NCBI GenBank assembly: GCA_021810905.1
Contig: JAJZQH010000002.1
Location: 124,001-188,000, forward strand
Direction of reading: 5' to 3'
Source of the DNA: a bacterium
GTDB taxonomy: Bacteria > UBA10199 > 2-02-FULL-44-16 > JAAZCA01
Length of the DNA stretch: 64,000 bases
Positions 61,989 to 64,000 of this stretch are shown here, piece by piece. A model generated the notes under the pieces. The model was not told the origin of the DNA. It saw nothing but the letters and a program-made list of their open reading frames with translations, and made no database searches. Every line of letters starts with the position of its first letter. Within the stretch, counting starts at the first letter, position 1. The position numbers were made by a program, and so were the translations under genes.

Positions 61989-62405
61989 TCAGGTGGCCTG
62001 GTACGTTGCCTTGGATGTCTCGGATTCCCAGACTTCGACCTGCCTGATTGGAAGATTGAATCCCTGCGCCATGTTGAAGAGCAGCTTCGCGATATTCTCT
62101 GCGGTCGGATTTACGTCCAGTTTGCGGAAGCGCTCGCCCGCATTCTCCAGCGCTGCCGTGAGCGGGTCGTCTTTGCAGAGCAGCGTAGTGTGGTCGAGGT
62201 TCTCGGCGATCCATTCGCCTATCGTCTCCTTGAGGCGATCGAAGTGAATTACCATCCCGTGTTCGTCAAGCGTCTCTTTCCCCAGTACAAAGGTAACTCT
62301 GGCGGTATGGCCGTGCAGGTTCCCGCACCGGCCTGCATCGTTCATAAGCCTGTGTCCGTAACAGAAGGTAAATGTCTTGGAGACGGTATACATGTCAGCC
62401 CTCAA
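61989..62405 (-). CDS. queD: 6-carboxy-5,6,7,8-tetrahydropterin synthase QueD
   Basis: 138 aa. QueD makes carboxytetrahydropterin from dihydroneopterin triphosphate in queuosine and 7-deazaguanine synthesis. Zinc ligands are the His of CYGHRL and the HGH of CGNLHGHTARV; the catalytic Cys is in GRCGN. DHTTLL, PTAENIAKLLF and VWESETSKATY complete the signature. A start four codons downstream (MYTVSKTF) is possible. No other queuosine gene is adjacent. Confidence 0.94.
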   Translation of the reverse strand: MRADMYTVSKTFTFCYGHRLMNDAGRCGNLHGHTARVTFVLGKETLDEHGMVIHFDRLKETIGEWIAENLDHTTLLCKDDPLTAALENAGERFRKLDVNPTAENIAKLLFNMAQGFNLPIRQVEVWESETSKATYQAT

Positions 62406-62536
62406 ACGCAGCGCCTATAGCATTTTCCGGACAACATCAATCGTCAAAAGATTGGCGGCACATGGCGCGCTTATCGAATTGAGAATGATGTGAGCGCATA
62501 ACATGCTGATAAACAAAGTCAAATAATCATCCGTTA

Positions 62537-62553
62537 TGGCACGCATATTGCTT
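62537..62553 (+). promoter_or_regulatory. sigma-54 promoter (-24/-12)
   Basis: TGGCACGCATATTGCTT matches TGGCAC-N5-TTGCT. It is 102 bp before the start of the exported Cys-tail protein. Compared with the promoter at 35790, the -24 and -12 blocks are identical and the spacer differs. Confidence 0.85.
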
Positions 62554-62654
62554 CTTCTATAGATTGAACAATTTTTGAGGTGGCAGGTCCAGGCAATTGC
62601 GTTTATTATGGATCACAATCTTTGCGGCAAACGACTGAAGGAGGAGATCATAAG

Positions 62655-63530
62655 ATGAAGCGTTTATTCTGTGCAGCTGCCGTGCTCATTGCCTTCCTCA
62701 GCGTCTCTCTCCATGCGCGGGCTGAGTTGAATAATACGGCATTCTCAAAAAACCCCGACGATTACTGGGCAAGGATCGCGGTCTCCGGAGACAAGTTTAC
62801 CATCAGCGTCGGCGGGAAATTCGCATCTGACTCTATTACCTTCGATCAGTTACTCACGTTCGGCGATTTCTGGAACGGACCCGCGACATGTCAATTCCCT
62901 TCATTAAAAACAATTGGTAGCTGCCTCTGTTACCAGTGGGTGGGCAGCAGCCTTCAGAAAAATGTCGACTGTCTTAACGCGGCAAAGGAATTCTATCCGC
63001 TGAAAATTATTCCGTGGACGATAGTGGCGGCAGATCCAAAAGCCAACCTCCCATTGATGAAATCCACATGCGAGGCGGGCGATGATGCGCAGTCGTTCAA
63101 GTGCGCATTGCCAGGGAGCTTTGATACGCAGGGCAAGACCGCGGATCAGATAACCGACGATGCCATTGCCGCCATATCGAACAATTTATATTTTTCATCG
63201 CACAGGGGTTTTGCATTCTGGGCAATAGATTCCAGCAAGGCCCTCTCAGTCAGTCCCATACTCGACGTGCCGGCAATGCTCAAGAACGCAAGGCTTGCGG
63301 ACGAGGCAGCGGCGAAGAAGGCCGAAGAGGAAGCCGCGGCAGCCGCCGCATCATCAGCAGCAGCTGAAGAGCAGCAGAACCAGCAGACCGCGGGCGAAAA
63401 CGTCGTACATCTGCGCACCTTTGACGAGGGCGGGATGTGCACCTTGATGCCCGCGGCATCGCCGAACCCGGCGATGTTCATGTTGCTGGCGTCGGCCCTG
63501 GCGCCGATGATCTTCAGGCGCAGGAGATGA
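62655..63530 (+). CDS. exported protein with MYXO-CTERM-like C-terminal sorting tail
   Basis: 291 aa. A signal peptide (AAAVLIAFLSVSLHARA) is followed by an unrecognised extracytoplasmic region with several Cys (about 25-205), an Ala/Glu-rich segment (about 215-250), and a tripartite C-terminus: a Cys in GGMCTLMP, a hydrophobic helix (AMFMLLASALAPMIF) and a final RRRR. That layout resembles MYXO-CTERM-type tails that are cut and lipidated at the Cys for surface display. The ATG at 62655 has GGAGGAG before it. Driven by the sigma-54 promoter at 62537. Confidence 0.75.
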   Translation: MKRLFCAAAVLIAFLSVSLHARAELNNTAFSKNPDDYWARIAVSGDKFTISVGGKFASDSITFDQLLTFGDFWNGPATCQFPSLKTIGSCLCYQWVGSSLQKNVDCLNAAKEFYPLKIIPWTIVAADPKANLPLMKSTCEAGDDAQSFKCALPGSFDTQGKTADQITDDAIAAISNNLYFSSHRGFAFWAIDSSKALSVSPILDVPAMLKNARLADEAAAKKAEEEAAAAAASSAAAEEQQNQQTAGENVVHLRTFDEGGMCTLMPAASPNPAMFMLLASALAPMIFRRRR

Positions 63531-63601
63531 GAGGTGGACGTAACCGAGACTTTAAAGTATAAAGAAAGACACAAACGAGGGGGATTTGAAAGGAGATGGG
63601 T

Positions 63602-64000
63602 ATGAAGAGATTTTTTATTATTATGGCTGTGCTTTTCTCCGTAGGGTTTGCGTATATATCTGATGCTGTATCATTTTGTTCAGCACCGGGTATGTTTTCT
63701 TCCAATGCCAGCGATTTCTTCGGAACGGTGATTGTTTATCCGGACGTCCAGGCTTATCAAACCGTCGTGTATGGAAGACTGGCTCCTGGAAAGCATTTTA
63801 AGGATCTCAAGCCGCTTGTATCGCTCTTAAGTGTAAAAAACACACTTGATCCAACCCTGCAAAAATATTTTATGGAACTTGCGGAACAAAGAATATTTTT
63901 GTGGAGAACTGGTTCTCAGGTTACGACATTGAGTTCGTGCAAGCCAATACCAACCAAGGATGCCGATACAAAAGGGGAACTTTTTAGCTGTGTGCGGTTC
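63602..64000 (+). CDS. exported hypothetical protein, 3'-truncated by the window edge
   Basis: At least 133 residues, open to the last base. The ATG follows AAAGGAGATGGGT. A signal peptide (FFIIMAVLFSVGFAYISDA) is followed by Cys residues and an unrecognised sequence with VIVYPDVQAYQTVVYGRLAP. It lies 71 bp after the MYXO-CTERM-like gene on the same strand, with no terminator seen, so it is probably in the same sigma-54-dependent unit. Base composition is more AT-rich than its neighbours. Confidence 0.65.
   Translation, partial: MKRFFIIMAVLFSVGFAYISDAVSFCSAPGMFSSNASDFFGTVIVYPDVQAYQTVVYGRLAPGKHFKDLKPLVSLLSVKNTLDPTLQKYFMELAEQRIFLWRTGSQVTTLSSCKPIPTKDADTKGELFSCVRF

Noticed and set aside
61830-62420. 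196-codon plus-strand frame opposite queD
   Set aside because: It is antisense to queD and begins inside a J element; no motif or ribosome-binding site.

Overview
The window reads as chromosomal DNA of a Gram-negative bacterium of deltaproteobacterial type in the old broad sense (Myxococcota, Bdellovibrionota or an uncultured relative). The signs are the gene order rsmG, parA, parB, bactofilin, atpF', atpF, atpH, atpA, atpG, atpD, atpC; a secreted protein ending in myxobacterial-type Cys-rich repeats; an exported protein with a MYXO-CTERM-like tail; a TRAP transporter with a TatT partner; and two good sigma-54 promoters. The rsmG-parAB-atp block and two perfect parS sites suggest that the chromosome origin is not far away. 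No transposase, integrase, CRISPR array, rRNA or tRNA was recognised.

Layout. 1-6 kb: an archaeal-type tRNA-dependent amidotransferase, GatE on the minus strand and GatD on the plus strand, separated by a V4R-domain sensor and a PAS histidine kinase. 6-10.5 kb: an HTH/HATPase/STAS-like switch protein behind a helically phased TTGATA array, a membrane protein, an MscS channel with a cyclic-nucleotide domain, and a metallo-beta-lactamase-fold hydrolase. 10.6-29.2 kb: one same-strand block holding rsmG, parAB, bactofilin, most of an F-type ATP synthase (subunits a and c absent), a complete Chlamydia-order V-type ATPase set and a membrane pyrophosphatase. 29.2-37.8 kb: small and unknown genes, a nitrilase, a phosphoesterase, two divergent M15/DUF882 peptidases, a FAD oxidase, a sigma-54-driven Cys-rich secreted protein and dtd. 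38-44.7 kb: a NosR-like flavin/Fe-S membrane protein, the AmmeMemoRadiSam set (radical SAM enzyme, small membrane protein, exported Memo-AMMECR1 fusion) and a membrane spermidine-synthase-like protein. 45-51 kb: metabolic and housekeeping genes including a homocysteine methyltransferase/MTHFR fusion and greA. 51-55 kb: a TRAP transporter with its TatT partner. 55-62.4 kb: DUF116, class II ribonucleotide reductase under tandem NrdR boxes, thyX, a PAP2 protein, a NifU-type scaffold and QueD. 62.5 kb to the end: a second sigma-54-driven set of exported proteins, cut by the window edge.

How the genes fit together. The 10.6-29.2 kb block couples chromosome segregation, cytoskeleton and three ion-motive machines. 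nrdJ and thyX together supply DNA precursors without NrdAB or ThyA.

The most unusual layer is intergenic. At least six families of palindromic repeats fill the gaps, including gaps inside the ATPase operon. One family (J, four copies) has a core of exactly 64 nt with invariant blocks, flanked by arms of about 28 bp whose sequence differs between copies but stays self-complementary. That looks like selection on structure and is the best candidate here for an undescribed element. Other families have arms built from short repeated words, or perfect 21-33 bp stems around a partly shared core.
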